A stretch of 64,000 nucleotides of DNA. Origin: Pantoea vagans (GTDB lineage Bacteria; Pseudomonadota; Gammaproteobacteria; Enterobacterales; Enterobacteriaceae). Positions within the stretch are counted from its first letter, which is position 1. Each line of letters starts with the position of its first letter. The notes beneath the pieces were generated by a model that was given only the letters and a program-made list of their open reading frames with translations, had not been told where the DNA came from and searched no databases. The position numbers and the translations under genes were made by a program. The stretch is from NCBI RefSeq assembly GCF_001506165.1, contig NZ_CP011427.1:558001-622000 (forward strand), given 5' to 3'. Shown piece after piece: positions 63,647 to 64,000 of this stretch.

Positions 63647-64000
63647 GGTACAATTCGGGCGGTGTAGGGGAGAGGGTGGGGTTTTCAAGACGAGAGGGTG
63701 TGCTGAATAATTCAGCATATTTACGCAAATTCAGATTATGAGTTCTGATCAATACGTGGAAATGGTGACGCTAATGCGTTCAATAGGATGCTTTCGTTAC
63801 GAAATTATTGCATCCATGTGAATCGCCATTCCCTGCTTGTCTGTAAGAATTTCCCTAATTTAGAGGCTGTACGTTACAGAGCATGTCAAAATAATCCTAA
63901 ACGTTTTCCTCTATTAATATTCTGCAAATAATTAGTAAATCCTATTAAATGTCTCTGTTACTTGTTTTTTGTTTATCACATTGATTTTTATGGTTTTATT
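63647..64000. other. Upstream leader of the kpsM operon
   Basis: 354 bp to the window end, without a gene. In E. coli K5 the region 3 promoter lies several hundred bases before kpsM, so the promoter here may be in this stretch or beyond the window. Confidence 0.5.

Overview
The window looks like the chromosome of an enterobacterium of the Erwiniaceae type (Pantoea or Erwinia; genus inferred, not proven). Its left third keeps almost exactly the E. coli gene order from mltC to speA. Proteins align closely with E. coli families from end to end, and ERIC-type 127-bp repeats lie between genes.

Bases 1-22366 are core genome: mltC, yggX, mutY / trmB, yggL, yggN; an accessory ascorbate-type PTS (IIC, IIB, IIA) with a divergent GntR regulator; hemW, rdgB, yggT, yggS / yggR (pilT-like); ruvX, yqgE, gshB, rsmE, endA, sprT, galP, metK / speA. 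These genes serve cell-wall turnover, DNA and RNA maintenance, glutathione, heme and PLP homeostasis, galactose uptake, SAM and polyamine synthesis. yggU is missing from its usual place, and speB does not follow speA.

After speA the character changes. An AT-rich gap leads into a surface-adhesion module (23037-46940): a PdeH-like c-di-GMP phosphodiesterase, a 59-aa protein, a giant adhesin of about 5970 residues with 51 clear Ig-like repeats plus one degenerate copy, and its type I secretion system (TolC-like, LapB-like, LapC-like). Terminator-like hairpins stand directly before and directly after the adhesin gene. They leave no obvious room for promoters, so they may set adhesin and exporter levels.

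A second AT-rich gap leads into a group 2 (ABC-transporter, Kdo-primed) capsule locus (47614 to the window end). Region 1, kpsFEDUCS, is orthodox. Facing it is a very AT-rich operon led by a JUMPStart/ops element: kpsM, a 1177-aa capsule-synthesis/HAD fusion, kpsT, a secreted beta-helix protein with a phage-tailspike-like end, and an alpha/beta-hydrolase-TPR protein. Here kpsM and kpsT are separated, and the serotype-specific genes are very few. A G10C6 tract sits in the kpsT leader, where its length decides the frame of an upstream ATG. This compact capsule operon and the hairpin-flanked adhesin are the most unusual parts of the window.

No tRNA, rRNA, CRISPR array or insertion sequence was recognised.
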